A stretch of DNA of 64,000 nt from Microbacterium testaceum. GTDB taxonomy: Bacteria > Actinomycetota > Actinomycetes > Actinomycetales > Microbacteriaceae. Below, one piece after another: positions 55,320 through 63,918 of this stretch; positions within the stretch are counted from its first letter, which is position 1, and every line of letters begins with the position of its first letter. The notes under the pieces are model-generated. The model worked only from the letters and a program-made list of their open reading frames with translations. It did not search any database and had not been told where the DNA came from. The stretch lies in NCBI RefSeq assembly GCF_029761935.1, contig NZ_CP121699.1, positions 3,100,001 to 3,164,000 on the forward strand. The letters run 5' to 3'. The position numbers and the translations under genes are program-made.

Positions 55320-55660
55320 GCGCACGTGCACGTCTCGCCGGCGCAGCATCCGGGCTCGACGTAGAGCACGACGCGCAACAGCTCGTCGAGAGCGGGGGCC
55401 AGGTGCGAATCGGCCAGCCGATACCACGAGCGTCGTCCATCCGGCACCGACTCGACCAGGCCGCAGCCGCGGAGGCAGGCGAGTTGGTTCGACATGACCT
55501 GCCGCGAAACGTCGAGCGCCTCGGCCAGATCCGAGGGAAAGGCGGGGGCTTCCCGAAGGGCGAGCAGGATGCCGGCACGGGTGCGGTCCGACAGCGCGTG
55601 TCCGAGCCGGGCCAATGCTGCGGTGTGCGTCGCGGTGGCGAGCGGAACGGCAATCGTCAT
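55316..55660 (-). CDS. ArsR/SmtB-family metal sensor (CmtR-like)
   Basis: 114 residues. The winged helix includes FPSDLAEALDVSRQVMSNQLACLRGCGLVE. Two Cys in the recognition region (LACLRGC, near 60 and 64) and a C-terminal Cys cluster (GCCAGETCTCA) match the metal site of mycobacterial CmtR, a Cd/Pb sensor. It should repress its own operon and be released by metal. The operator lies upstream at 55670-55689. Confidence 0.9.
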   Translation of the reverse strand: MTIAVPLATATHTAALARLGHALSDRTRAGILLALREAPAFPSDLAEALDVSRQVMSNQLACLRGCGLVESVPDGRRSWYRLADSHLAPALDELLRVVLYVEPGCCAGETCTCA

Positions 55661-55669
55661 GCTCGCGAC

Positions 55670-55689
55670 AGTACACGATTTGCTGTACT
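55670..55689. promoter_or_regulatory. Operator/promoter of the CmtR-CDF unit
   Basis: AGTAC (55670-55674) and GTACT (55685-55689) form an inverted repeat spaced by 10 bases, 10 bases before the regulator start. It is AT-rich compared with its surroundings and fits an ArsR-family operator over the -10 region. Confidence 0.6.
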
Positions 55690-55782
55690 AACCAATCGTC
55701 GCGACCTGACAGTGACGCAGCGCTCACGGACGCGACTGCGGGAGATCCGCCGACGCCCAACGCGGCAGTGCCAGGATGGGGC

Positions 55783-56976
55783 ATGGCATTCGGGATGACC
55801 CGCGACGTGTTGCGCCCCACGGACTCCTCGCGCGCGGACCGGGTGACGTACGTCGAGCTGTTCTTCGACTTGATGTTCGTTCTCGCGCTGACGCAGTTGT
55901 CCGCCTACCTCTATGAGAACCAGACCCCGCTCGGCGGCTTCGAGGGCGTGATCATGGTGTGCGCACTGTGGTGGGCGTGGGTGTCGACCACATGGGTCAC
56001 CAATTGGCTCGACCCCGTGAAGCTTCCCGTGCGCGGAGCGGTCGTCGCTCTGGGTTTCATCGCACTCGTGATGAGCGTTTCGATCGCGGAAGCATTCGGT
56101 GATCGAGCGTGGGCGTTCGCTGTGGCCTACGTCGTCCTGCAGGTCGGGCGCACGGGATTCATCGTGTGGGCGACCGTTCGTCACGACCGGCGGGTGGCGC
56201 ACGACTTCGCTCTGATCCTCGGATGGACTGCCGTCGGCGGCACCCTCTGGATCATCGGTGCCGTGTTGCCGCCCTCCGGGCAGCTGCCGTTTTGGACCGC
56301 GGCTCTCGCGCTCGAACTGCTCGGCACGATTCTCGGGTACCCGATCCCGGGTCGAGGAAAAGTGCTGCTGCAGTCGTGGGACCTGTCCGGTCCCCATATC
56401 GCGGAGCGGACGGCGCTCTTCGTCCTCATCGCCGTCGGCGAGGGACTGCTCGTCACCGGCCTCGCTTTAGTCGAGAAGGAGTCGTCCGCGTCATCGGTGG
56501 CATCGCTGGTGACGGCGTTCGTCGCTGCCGCGGCGGCGTGGTGGATCTACTTCGATCACGGCGAGCGCGTCGGCGCGGAGGCGATCGAGGCATCGGACGA
56601 ACCAGGCAGACTCGCGCGCACGGCGTACACCTGGGTGCACCTTCCGATCATCGGCGGGATCGTGCTGATGAGCGTGGGCGATAAGGAAATGCTTTCGCAA
56701 CCCGATCAGCGAAGTGCCGCCGCGACGATCGTCATCGTCGGCGGGCCCCTCCTGTTCGTCGCCGGTACGGCGCTGTTCCGGCGCACCCTCGAAGGGCGGT
56801 GGCCGCGAGCTCAGCTTCTCGGCCTCGTCTGTCTGGCCGCGCTCGCGGGGATGGCCCTTTTCCTCCCCGTCCTCAACGCGCTCGGATTGTCGATCGCGGC
56901 CACGATCCTTCTCGCCGGTGTCGCAGCCGCCGAGACCATCGGGCGCGTGCGTCGTGGGCGCAGGGCGGGGGGATGA
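55783..56976 (+). CDS. Low temperature requirement protein A (LtrA) family membrane protein
   Basis: 397 residues from the ATG with AGGATGGGG upstream; another ATG lies four codons later. The family motif RVTYVELFFDLMFVLALTQLS is near 20-40, with LWWAWVSTTWVTNWLDP near 65-81. About ten helices follow, with IAERTALFVLIAVGEG near 205-220. Function is unknown despite the name from Listeria. Confidence 0.88.
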   Translation: MAFGMTRDVLRPTDSSRADRVTYVELFFDLMFVLALTQLSAYLYENQTPLGGFEGVIMVCALWWAWVSTTWVTNWLDPVKLPVRGAVVALGFIALVMSVSIAEAFGDRAWAFAVAYVVLQVGRTGFIVWATVRHDRRVAHDFALILGWTAVGGTLWIIGAVLPPSGQLPFWTAALALELLGTILGYPIPGRGKVLLQSWDLSGPHIAERTALFVLIAVGEGLLVTGLALVEKESSASSVASLVTAFVAAAAAWWIYFDHGERVGAEAIEASDEPGRLARTAYTWVHLPIIGGIVLMSVGDKEMLSQPDQRSAAATIVIVGGPLLFVAGTALFRRTLEGRWPRAQLLGLVCLAALAGMALFLPVLNALGLSIAATILLAGVAAAETIGRVRRGRRAGG

Positions 56977-57052
56977 ACGCACCTCTGTCCCTGCCGCCGG
57001 TGCGGACTGCCGTGATCGCGCTCTTCCCTGACGACGGGTCGACAGGAGCCCG

Positions 57053-57253
57053 ATGGCAGCTGACGGTCTCGTGAGAGTTCTCGAATCGAACCGACAGACG
57101 TCCTGGGTCGACATCGGGGTGCGGAAAAACGAAAGCGTCGCGGTGGGTGCGGGCTGGGATGCGGAGCGCCTCGACCGGGTGATCGACGTGACCGGTCGTT
57201 CCGCCGAAATCATGCGCCGGCGTGGCCCGATGGCATCGACGCGAGGATCGTGA
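57053..57253 (+). CDS. Possible small hypothetical protein
   Basis: 66 residues. It contains a polar stretch ESNRQTSWVDIGVRKNESVAV that does not look like a shadow of another frame, but no ribosome site stands out and no family is recognised. The whole 56977-57639 stretch otherwise lacks convincing genes. Confidence 0.3.
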   Translation: MAADGLVRVLESNRQTSWVDIGVRKNESVAVGAGWDAERLDRVIDVTGRSAEIMRRRGPMASTRGS

Positions 57254-57639
57254 CTGAGCATGAGATTCAGCGCAAAAGCCTCTCATCGCGTCACGCTTGG
57301 GTTGATCCTCTTGGAATCCCGTCCGTGGAGGGTTCGCGGGAATCTTCCCCTTCGGCGACCGGAAGCTGAGTCTGCTCCGGCGGCGGATAGAGGGATTTCG
57401 GTAGTGCAGTGGTCGCCGCGGACGGGGTGAGTAGCCAACGAGAATCTCCGCGCCATTTTTCGCTGGCTACACGTGGCGGCGAAAGGAGGATGGCGAATCA
57501 AGACCGTCGGCTGAATGAGGAGGCGTGGAAGGGTCTTGAGGAAGCGGCCCTCTCGATGCCACGAGCGCGATTCTGCCGGACGCAGCTCTGCTCCGTTAGC
57601 GTGAGGGGCGAAGCGCTCGCTCCCGACTCGGAGATGAAC
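57254..57639. other. 386-base stretch without a convincing gene
   Basis: It holds an imperfect hairpin, GTAGCCAACGA (57431-57441) with TCGCTGGCTAC (57460-57470), and a strong AAGGAGG directly abutting an ATG at 57490. That ATG would lengthen the next gene by 50 residues but its spacing is too tight to be convincing. Confidence 0.5.
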
Positions 57640-57966
57640 ATGACGACGGATCTCACTGCCCGATACAGCGGAAAACCGATGCTCCGCCTCCTCGACGCGT
57701 ACGTGCTGGACGCGCTAGGCGCATTGGACGACCGCACCGCTCAATCCATGGCGGAGATGGCGCCGAAGACGATCGCGGCGCTGAACGTGCCGGCCTCGAC
57801 CTGGCAGCAGGCCGTCGAACTCTCGATGGAGATGCCGCCGAGTTCGGTGGCCGAACTTCGGGCGAAGTGGGAGCAGTACGTGCACGAAGCGCTCGCCGCG
57901 GGCGTGACCCCCGACGTGCTGGCCTGGACGCACAAGATGGTCGATGTGCGGTTCGGGATCGAGTGA
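57640..57966 (+). CDS. Conserved-looking hypothetical protein
   Basis: 108 residues from the ATG at 57640 with GGAG 6 bases upstream; in-frame ATGs at 57490 and 57634 are alternatives. It is helical and soluble (RLLDAYVLDALGALDDRTAQ near 15-34, then AELRAKWEQYVHEALAAGVTPDVLAWTHKMVD). The regular helical pattern and codon use support a real gene. No family recognised. Confidence 0.65.
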   Translation: MTTDLTARYSGKPMLRLLDAYVLDALGALDDRTAQSMAEMAPKTIAALNVPASTWQQAVELSMEMPPSSVAELRAKWEQYVHEALAAGVTPDVLAWTHKMVDVRFGIE

Positions 57967-58055
57967 GAACCCGTCGATCGACCCGACGGTGTCGGTTGCC
58001 GGCTGAGGCGGGTGCCCGACGGGAGAAGATCCGGCGCGATGATCGCGACGTGCGG

Positions 58056-58128
58056 TGGGCCCCGTGGGGCTCGAACCCACGACCCGCGGATTAAAAGTCC
58101 GATGCTCTACCGACTGAGCTAGAGGCCC
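58056..58128 (-). tRNA. tRNA-Lys (TTT)
   Basis: The minus strand folds with acceptor GGGCCTC/GGGGCCC, anticodon stem CGGA/TCCG with loop containing CTTTTAA (anticodon TTT), and T arm GTGGGTTCGAGCCCCAC. CCA is not encoded. Confidence 0.95.
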
Positions 58129-58167
58129 TCGCCGTCCAGCCTACCGGCCTCGCGGGGGCGCTCGTGC

Positions 58168-59184
58168 TCACCGGCGTCGCCGCGACACGATCCAGAACAG
58201 GTAGGCGCCCCCGACGACGGCGGTGAGCAGGCCGACCGGAATCTGCAACGGTGCCAGGGCGCGTTGGGCGATGACGTCGGCGACGAGGAGCACGGAGGCG
58301 CCCGTGACAGCGGAGCCGACCAGCGGGATCCCGCTGGTGCCCATGGTGCGTCGGGCGAGTTGCGGTGCGGCGAGGGCGATGAAACCGATGGGGCCGGCGA
58401 CCGCGGTCGCGGTCCCGGTGAGCAGCGCGGCGACGACGATCAGCACGAGGCGAACCCGCCCGGTGCGCACCCCGAGGGCGACAGCGGTGTCGTCACCGAG
58501 CTCGAGAGCGCGGAAGTCGCGGTACACGACGATCAACACGAGTGACAGGATGCCGATCGACGCGAGCAGCAGCGCCACATCGTCGAGAGATGTCGCCGCC
58601 AGGCTTCCGTGAAGCCACTGCGTCGCGTTGCGGGCGATCTCGAGCGGGGCCCGGGTCAAGAGGTAGTCGTTGACCGCCGACAGCAGGGTCGAGAGCGCGA
58701 TGCCGGCGAGGATCGTCCGCTCTCGTGAGACGCCCACGCTGCGGGCGATGGCCATGACGACCACGACGGTCAGAAGGCCGCCGATCCATGCCCCGGCGGC
58801 GGGAGAGGCGGCGGGCGCGAGAAGAGTGAGCCCGACGAGCGCCCCGGTGGCCGACCCGGCGCTGAATCCGACGATGTCGGGGCTCGCGAGCGGGTTGCGC
58901 GCGAGCGTCTGGAACACGGCTCCGGCCACGCCGAGGGCGGCGCCGATGGCGAGAGCGGCCAGAACGCGCGGGACGCGCAGGCCGACGACCACGACGCTCG
59001 TCCGGCCGTCACCTTCTCCGGTCAGCGCGGATGCCACCTGCCCGAGGGACGCCTGGAAGGAGCCGGTCGTGAGGCCGACGACCGCGGCGATCGCCGCGAC
59101 GACGAGCGTGCCGACCAGGACCAGGGCGTATCGGCGGTGCCGTCGCGAGCGCGCGGGAGTGGGGAGGGGGGTGGCCGTGCTCAC
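58168..59184 (-). CDS. Iron-siderophore ABC permease (FecCD family), second subunit
   Basis: 338 residues from the GTG that overlaps the upstream permease stop (GTGA). About ten helices. Family motifs are RVPRVLAALAIGAALGVAGAVFQ near 68-90, NPLASPDIVGFSAG near 94-107, and GPIGFIALAAPQLARR near 275-290. It pairs with the upstream permease as a heterodimer. No ATPase gene follows, so the energy subunit must be encoded elsewhere. Confidence 0.92.
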   Translation of the reverse strand: MSTATPLPTPARSRRHRRYALVLVGTLVVAAIAAVVGLTTGSFQASLGQVASALTGEGDGRTSVVVVGLRVPRVLAALAIGAALGVAGAVFQTLARNPLASPDIVGFSAGSATGALVGLTLLAPAASPAAGAWIGGLLTVVVVMAIARSVGVSRERTILAGIALSTLLSAVNDYLLTRAPLEIARNATQWLHGSLAATSLDDVALLLASIGILSLVLIVVYRDFRALELGDDTAVALGVRTGRVRLVLIVVAALLTGTATAVAGPIGFIALAAPQLARRTMGTSGIPLVGSAVTGASVLLVADVIAQRALAPLQIPVGLLTAVVGGAYLFWIVSRRRR

Positions 59185-60233
59185 GGCATCCGCTTCTTCC
59201 GGACGATGAGCCACAGCAGCAGCGGGGCCCCGAGGAAAGCGGCGACGATCCCCGCCTCCACCTCGCCCGGAGGGGCGATGACCCGGCCGAGGACGTCGCT
59301 CGCGAGCGTCAGCGCTGCCCCGGTCACGGCGGCCAGGGGGAGCGACATCCGAACGGACCCGCCCACCGCGCCGCGAACGGCGTGAGCCACGAGCAGACCG
59401 ATGAAGGCCAGAGGTCCCGCTGCCGCGGTCGCGGCGGCGCAGAGCAGGGTGATGGCGACGCCCGCGCCGACCATGACCAGCGGGAGAGAGACCCCGAGCG
59501 CCCGCGCCAGGTCGGCGCCGAGCTGCAGCTGATCAAGGCCCCGTGACACGACGACGGCGAGCAGGAGGCCCACGACGGCGAAGGGCAGGAGCTGAAGCGC
59601 GACGTCCGGGTCGCGGCGCTCGAACGAACCGACCGCCCAGAATCGGAACGACTCGAAGGTGTCGTCATCGGCCAGCGTGATGATGCGGACGACGGCGCCC
59701 AGGCACGCGCTGAGCGCCACCCCGGCCAGGACGAGACCGATGGTGTCGTCGCGCCGCTCGCCGGGGACGGCGGTGTGCACCAGCAGAGATGCTCCCGCCG
59801 CGCCCGCGAAAGCGAGCCAGACGTATCCGCTCGCCGTCGCGACGCCGAAGAACCCGATCGCGACGACGACGCCGAGGGCGGCGCCCGCGTTCACCCCGAG
59901 CAGGCCCGGGTCGGCGAGCGGGTTCCGCGTCGCGGCGCGCATGAGCACGCCGGCCACGCCGAGGCAGGCGCCGGCGAAGATCGCGGTGAGGGTGCGCGGC
60001 AGGCGGAGCTGATGGACGATGACGCCGGCGGCATCCTGTCGATCCGAGAAGAGGGCCGACACGACATCGAGGGGGCTGAGGGCGCGAGATCCCACGGCGA
60101 GACTCGCGAGGACGAGTCCGACGAGGATGCCGCTGACGACCAGGAAGAACATGACCGCGCGTCGTCGCGACGACCGCCGACGCGAATCCCGTTCCGTCAC
60201 GCCCGGGACGGTGGGCGGCTGGACGACGTTCAC
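59181..60233 (-). CDS. Iron-siderophore ABC permease (FecCD family), first subunit
   Basis: 350 residues from a GTG at 60233; a GTG at 60200 is an alternative. Motifs: LRLPRTLTAIFAGACLGVAGVLMRAATRNPLADPGLLGVNAGAALG near 95-140 and GPLAFIGLLVAHAVR near 280-294. First gene of a two-permease unit, divergent from the binding protein and under the shared iron box. Confidence 0.92.
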   Translation of the reverse strand: MNVVQPPTVPGVTERDSRRRSSRRRAVMFFLVVSGILVGLVLASLAVGSRALSPLDVVSALFSDRQDAAGVIVHQLRLPRTLTAIFAGACLGVAGVLMRAATRNPLADPGLLGVNAGAALGVVVAIGFFGVATASGYVWLAFAGAAGASLLVHTAVPGERRDDTIGLVLAGVALSACLGAVVRIITLADDDTFESFRFWAVGSFERRDPDVALQLLPFAVVGLLLAVVVSRGLDQLQLGADLARALGVSLPLVMVGAGVAITLLCAAATAAAGPLAFIGLLVAHAVRGAVGGSVRMSLPLAAVTGAALTLASDVLGRVIAPPGEVEAGIVAAFLGAPLLLWLIVRKKRMP

Positions 60234-60234
60234 G

Positions 60235-60253
60235 GAGGTAAGGATAACCTAAC
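60235..60253. promoter_or_regulatory. IdeR/DtxR-type iron box
   Basis: GAGGTAAGGATAACCTAAC matches the central part of the DtxR consensus AGGTTAGGCTAACCT at 13 of 15 positions. It fills the 23-base gap between the divergent permease and binding-protein starts, so one iron-bound repressor could shut off both. Confidence 0.75.
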
Positions 60254-60256
60254 CAG

Positions 60257-61306
60257 GTGATCGACTTTCGTTTCTCGTCCTCCCGTGCCCGATTCCGTCC
60301 TCGACGACTCGTCGGCCTCGGCTTCGCCGTAGCCGTGCTCGCCCTCTCCGGGTGCGCCGGCCCCGCCGCGGGATCTTCGGCGGTGGATGCCGAGGCCGGC
60401 TCGACCGGGGAGTGGACCGTCTCGCGCGACCTCGAGCCCGGCATGGGCTCCGCGCAAGCTGACGGCGTCTTCCCCCGCGAGGTGACGCACTTCGCCGGGA
60501 CGACCGAGCTTCCTTCCGAGCCGAAGCGCATCGCGGTCGTCTCCACGGGGCAGCTCGACGCGCTCCTCTCCCTGGGCCATGTGCCGGTGGCGGCGACCCG
60601 GGCCGAGAACAGCGGACTGGTGCCCCGGTATCTGCTCGACGCGTTCCCCGAGCGGGTGCCGGCGCTGGACGCCATGTCGGACATCGGCCAGCGGACCGAG
60701 CCCGACCTCGAGGCGATCGCGCAGGCCGCGCCCGATCTGATCCTGATCAACTCGACCCGGGGTGCTCAGCTGTACGACGCCCTCGCGGCCATCGCGCCCA
60801 CGGTGGTGACGAAGGGCAACGGAGTGAACTGGAAGAGCGACTTCCTCCTCATCGCCGACGCCCTGGGCGACGAGGGTGAGGCCCGCGGCATCCTCGACGA
60901 TCTCCACGCGCGGAGCGCCGCTTTCTCGCAGACGCACCCGGCGGGGGAGCCGACGGTGTCCTTTCTGCAGTCGACGGGCGACCGCACGCGCATCATGGGA
61001 CTGCCGTCTTTCGCGGGAGGCATTGCGGAGGATCTCGGTCTCGGACGCCCGGAGTCGCAGCGGTTCGACGAGACGTCGCAGGAGATCAGCGCCGAGCAGA
61101 TCGACCTCGCCGACGCCGATCACGTGTTCTACGGCGGGACGGGGCAGGGCGTCTCGTTCATCGAGCAGGCGCCGCTGTGGCAGACCCTCTCCGCCGTCAC
61201 CGGACAGAAGACGACGACCGTCGACTTCGACCCGTGGTTCATGAATGCCGGCCCCGTCGCGGCTCGGCTCGTGCAAGACGAGATCATCCGCACACTCGGT
61301 TCCTGA
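60257..61306 (+). CDS. Iron-siderophore binding lipoprotein
   Basis: 349 residues from a GTG. Lipobox LALSGC puts the lipidated Cys at about residue 33. The periplasmic-binding fold (FepB/FhuD class) has PKRIAVVSTGQLDALLSLGHVPVAA near 83-107 and EPDLEAIAQAAPDLIL near 148-163. It captures a ferric siderophore outside the membrane and passes it to the divergent permeases. It ends at a strong terminator. Confidence 0.92.
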   Translation: MIDFRFSSSRARFRPRRLVGLGFAVAVLALSGCAGPAAGSSAVDAEAGSTGEWTVSRDLEPGMGSAQADGVFPREVTHFAGTTELPSEPKRIAVVSTGQLDALLSLGHVPVAATRAENSGLVPRYLLDAFPERVPALDAMSDIGQRTEPDLEAIAQAAPDLILINSTRGAQLYDALAAIAPTVVTKGNGVNWKSDFLLIADALGDEGEARGILDDLHARSAAFSQTHPAGEPTVSFLQSTGDRTRIMGLPSFAGGIAEDLGLGRPESQRFDETSQEISAEQIDLADADHVFYGGTGQGVSFIEQAPLWQTLSAVTGQKTTTVDFDPWFMNAGPVAARLVQDEIIRTLGS

Positions 61307-61315
61307 CGAACGAAA

Positions 61316-61354
61316 GCGAGCGCCGGACCCCCTCGCCTGGGGTCCGGCGCTCGC
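61316..61354. terminator. Terminator between binding protein and fasciclin genes
   Basis: 16-bp perfect stem GCGAGCGCCGGACCCC (61316-61331) with 61339-61354 and a 7-base loop, between convergent genes. Confidence 0.82.
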
Positions 61355-61412
61355 CGTCAGGATCGGTCGATCATCGACCGGTCGAAAACGCGATGACTCG
61401 CGCTTTCGTGAA

Positions 61413-62084
61413 TTACATGGTGGGGGGCATCAGCACCGTGTCGATGAGGTACACGGTGGCGTTGGCCGTCTGAACGCCACCGCAGATGACGCTGGCGCTG
61501 TCGTTCACCTTGAGGGAGTTGCCCGAACCCGAGACGGTGAGGTCCTGGCCCTCGACCGTGGTGTGGGTGCCGTCGATCGAGCTGGGCGCGATCTGGCCGG
61601 GGACCACGTGGTACGTGAGGATCTTGGTCAGCGTCGCCGAGTCCGTCTTGAGGCCGTCGACCGTGGCGGCCGGGATCTTGGCGAACGCGTCGTCGACCGG
61701 GGCGAAGACGGTGAACTCAGAACCGTTCAGCGTGTCGACCAGGTTGACGTCGGGGTTCAGCTGGCCGCTGACGGCCGCGGTGAGCGTCTTCAGCAGCGGG
61801 TTGTTCGAGGCGGCGGTGGCCACCGGGTCAGCGGCCATGCCGGCGACCGAACCGGAGCCCGAGGGAACGGCGGCGGCGTAGTCGGCGCATCCGGGGCCGA
61901 CGAGGTTGGCGGCGGGGTCCATCGCGCTGGACGACATCGACGGCGAGGCCGACATCGAGGGCATCGAGCTCTCTTCGGTGGTCGAGCCACCCGAGGTGGT
62001 GCCACCCGAACATGCGGTGAGAGCAAAGGCCGAGCCCAGAACGAGGGCGAGACCAGCGACAACGGGCTTCTTGTTGGTGAGCAT
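61413..62084 (-). CDS. Fasciclin-domain (FAS1) secreted lipoprotein, MPT83-like
   Basis: 223 residues with a GGAGG ribosome site. Lipobox LTACSGG puts the lipidated Cys at about residue 25. After a Ser/Met-rich linker (about 30-56), a single FAS1 domain follows: [33 protein letters not shown] and [12 protein letters not shown] are classic. It resembles mycobacterial MPT83/MPT70, whose genes are controlled by SigK, and a sigK gene lies divergent here. Confidence 0.92.
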   Translation of the reverse strand: MLTNKKPVVAGLALVLGSAFALTACSGGTTSGGSTTEESSMPSMSASPSMSSSAMDPAANLVGPGCADYAAAVPSGSGSVAGMAADPVATAASNNPLLKTLTAAVSGQLNPDVNLVDTLNGSEFTVFAPVDDAFAKIPAATVDGLKTDSATLTKILTYHVVPGQIAPSSIDGTHTTVEGQDLTVSGSGNSLKVNDSASVICGGVQTANATVYLIDTVLMPPTM

Positions 62085-62414
62085 GACATTCCTCCGAAAT
62101 CATCCGGATCGCGTCTGCGACCCGTCAGGGACACCCCGGTGCGAGGGGCGGTTCGCCGTGGAGCGGCTTACACAGGGTCTTCGGGACCCCCTCGGGATCG
62201 GATTGCGAAATGTTGCGGATGAGACCCGTCGCCGGCATTCGAAGGTCTCTAAAACCCTGGTCACGCACGAATAAATATTCCTCAGAATGTTTTTCGACCA
62301 AGGCCCCGAGACGCTGGGAAAGCCGCGGAGGCCCAAGATAACGGTTTACCCCGAGCTGTCTCGCCACGCGCACACGCGCGCGGGGGCGCGCGGGGCGTAG
62401 GCAATGATGGGGTC
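62085..62414. promoter_or_regulatory. Divergent control region of fasciclin and sigK genes
   Basis: 330 bases without a gene, holding both promoters. It contains an AT-rich block (ATAAATATTC and TGTTTTTC, about 62270-62296), unusual for this genome, which may mark the promoter region. I cannot assign a SigK box with confidence. Confidence 0.5.
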
Positions 62415-63005
62415 ATGGTGATCGACGGTTTCGACCTTCCCGACGACGGGACGGAGAACGCCGACCACGTGGGTGTCCTCTTGCAGCGCGTCGCCGCCGG
62501 CGACCGCGCCGCTTTCGCCGAGTTGTACGACTCCCTGTCGGCCCGCGCCTTCGGTCTGATCCTCCGCGTGCTCGTGGACCGCTCGCAGAGCGAGGAAGTG
62601 CTTCAGGAGGTCTTCCTCGAAATCTGGCAATCCGCTGGTCGCTTCACTCCGAACAGAGGACAGGGAAGATCGTGGGTTCTCACGATCGCGCACCGTCGAG
62701 CGGTGGACCGCGTGCGGTCCTCGCAGTCGAGCGTCGATCGAGATGTGCGCGCGGGCTTCCGGGATATGGACGTCGCATACGACGCCGTTTCCGAGAAGGT
62801 CGAACTGAAAATGGAAGGGCGGCGCGTCGTCGATGCACTGGCGGCGCTCCCCGACGCACAGAAAGAAGCGCTCACGCTCGCATATTTCGGCGGCTACAGC
62901 CAAAGTGAGATCGCGAGCCTCGTCGGGGCACCGCTCGGTACGGTCAAGACACGAATGCGCGACGGATTGTCGCGCTTGAGGATGGAGATGGGGGTGGACA
63001 AGTGA
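62415..63005 (+). CDS. sigK: ECF sigma factor SigK
   Basis: 196 residues. Region 2 includes AFAELYDSLSARAFGLILRVLVDRSQSEEVLQEVFLEIWQ near 37-77; region 4 includes LPDAQKEALTLAYFGGYSQSEIASLVGAPLGTVKTRMRDGL near 147-187. It is followed by an overlapping rskA gene and lies divergent to an MPT83-like gene, the SigK arrangement of mycobacteria. It should drive both units when RskA is inactivated. Confidence 0.9.
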   Translation: MVIDGFDLPDDGTENADHVGVLLQRVAAGDRAAFAELYDSLSARAFGLILRVLVDRSQSEEVLQEVFLEIWQSAGRFTPNRGQGRSWVLTIAHRRAVDRVRSSQSSVDRDVRAGFRDMDVAYDAVSEKVELKMEGRRVVDALAALPDAQKEALTLAYFGGYSQSEIASLVGAPLGTVKTRMRDGLSRLRMEMGVDK

Positions 63006-63820
63006 ACGAGAGGGATTTCGCCGACCTCGCCGTCGGACACGCGCTCAACGCGCTGTCTGAGGCTGATGAGCGCGCGTACCAGGAGGCTCTCGCGGGCAAC
63101 CCGCACTGGGACCACCACGTACGCGGCGCTTTGGACGCCGTCGCCGCGATCAGCGCCACGGTCGAGCCGGTCGAGCCCCCGCCGTCCGTGCGGGCTTCGC
63201 TGTTCGCGCGCATCTCCAACCTCCCGCAGGAGTCAGCGGCATCCGCTCCCTCCGCCGGACCCGTCCACGATGTCGAAGACTTCGCTGCGGCCGGTCCCGC
63301 CGTCACCGAGCCCGAGCGCGAGGCCGTCACGGTCGGCACGTCTCCGGGATCCGGATGGGGTGCCCGTCGCTGGTTCGCGCTGGCCGCATCGTTCGCCGCC
63401 GTCCTCGTGCTCGGCTTCGGTGCCGTCACCGTCAGTCAGCTTTTCGCTCCGCCCGCCGCGGTCGTCGCCCTCCAGCAGATCGAAGACGCACCCGACGCGC
63501 AGTCGGCGTCGGCGACAATGCCCGACGGCACGGTCGCCACGGCCCACTGGTCGCCCTCGAGCGGAAAGAGCGTGCTTGTCGCCGACGGCATGCCGGCGCT
63601 GCCCGACGGCAAGACCTACGAGCTGTGGTTCGTTCGCGGTGAGAACCAGATCGCGATCCCGGCCGGGATCTTCGAGCCGGATGCCGATGGCAACGCCACG
63701 GCTCAGCTCTCAGGTGAGATGCACAGCGGTGACGTCATCGCCGTGACGGTCGAACCCGCGGGTGGTTCTCCCGACGGCACGCCGAGCTCGGCCCCCGTGC
63801 TCGCCGTCGCCACGGCCTGA
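63002..63820 (+). CDS. rskA: Anti-sigma K factor RskA
   Basis: 272 residues, GTG overlapping the sigK stop. The cytoplasmic N-terminal sigma-binding domain opens with DFADLAVGHALNALSEADERAY near 5-26. One membrane helix (about 125-146) is followed by an extracytoplasmic RskA domain with GKTYELWFVRGENQIAIPAGIF near 202-223. In mycobacteria it is cleaved by regulated proteolysis to free SigK. Confidence 0.9.
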   Translation: MNERDFADLAVGHALNALSEADERAYQEALAGNPHWDHHVRGALDAVAAISATVEPVEPPPSVRASLFARISNLPQESAASAPSAGPVHDVEDFAAAGPAVTEPEREAVTVGTSPGSGWGARRWFALAASFAAVLVLGFGAVTVSQLFAPPAAVVALQQIEDAPDAQSASATMPDGTVATAHWSPSSGKSVLVADGMPALPDGKTYELWFVRGENQIAIPAGIFEPDADGNATAQLSGEMHSGDVIAVTVEPAGGSPDGTPSSAPVLAVATA

Positions 63821-63905
63821 TCGCCTTCGCGCTGCCCCTTGCGGGGTTCCGGTGCCGCCGCCGCCCGCTAGGCTGCGTGCGGCCCGCCCCGCGAGGGGGA
63901 CGCTC

Positions 63906-63918
63906 TAGCCTGGATGCA
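63906..63918 (+). promoter_or_regulatory. Leaderless-type promoter of the last gene
   Basis: TAGCCT (63906-63911) ends six bases before the ATG at 63918, with no ribosome site, as at galE. Confidence 0.45.

Noticed and set aside
54630..55820. 396-residue extension of the CDF gene through the ArsR region
   Set aside because: The extension is an out-of-frame reading of the ArsR gene; the ATG at 55319 overlapping the ArsR stop is the proper start.
62100..62373. Short reading frames in the fasciclin-sigK gap
   Set aside because: They overlap the AT-rich promoter region, lack ribosome sites and match no family.
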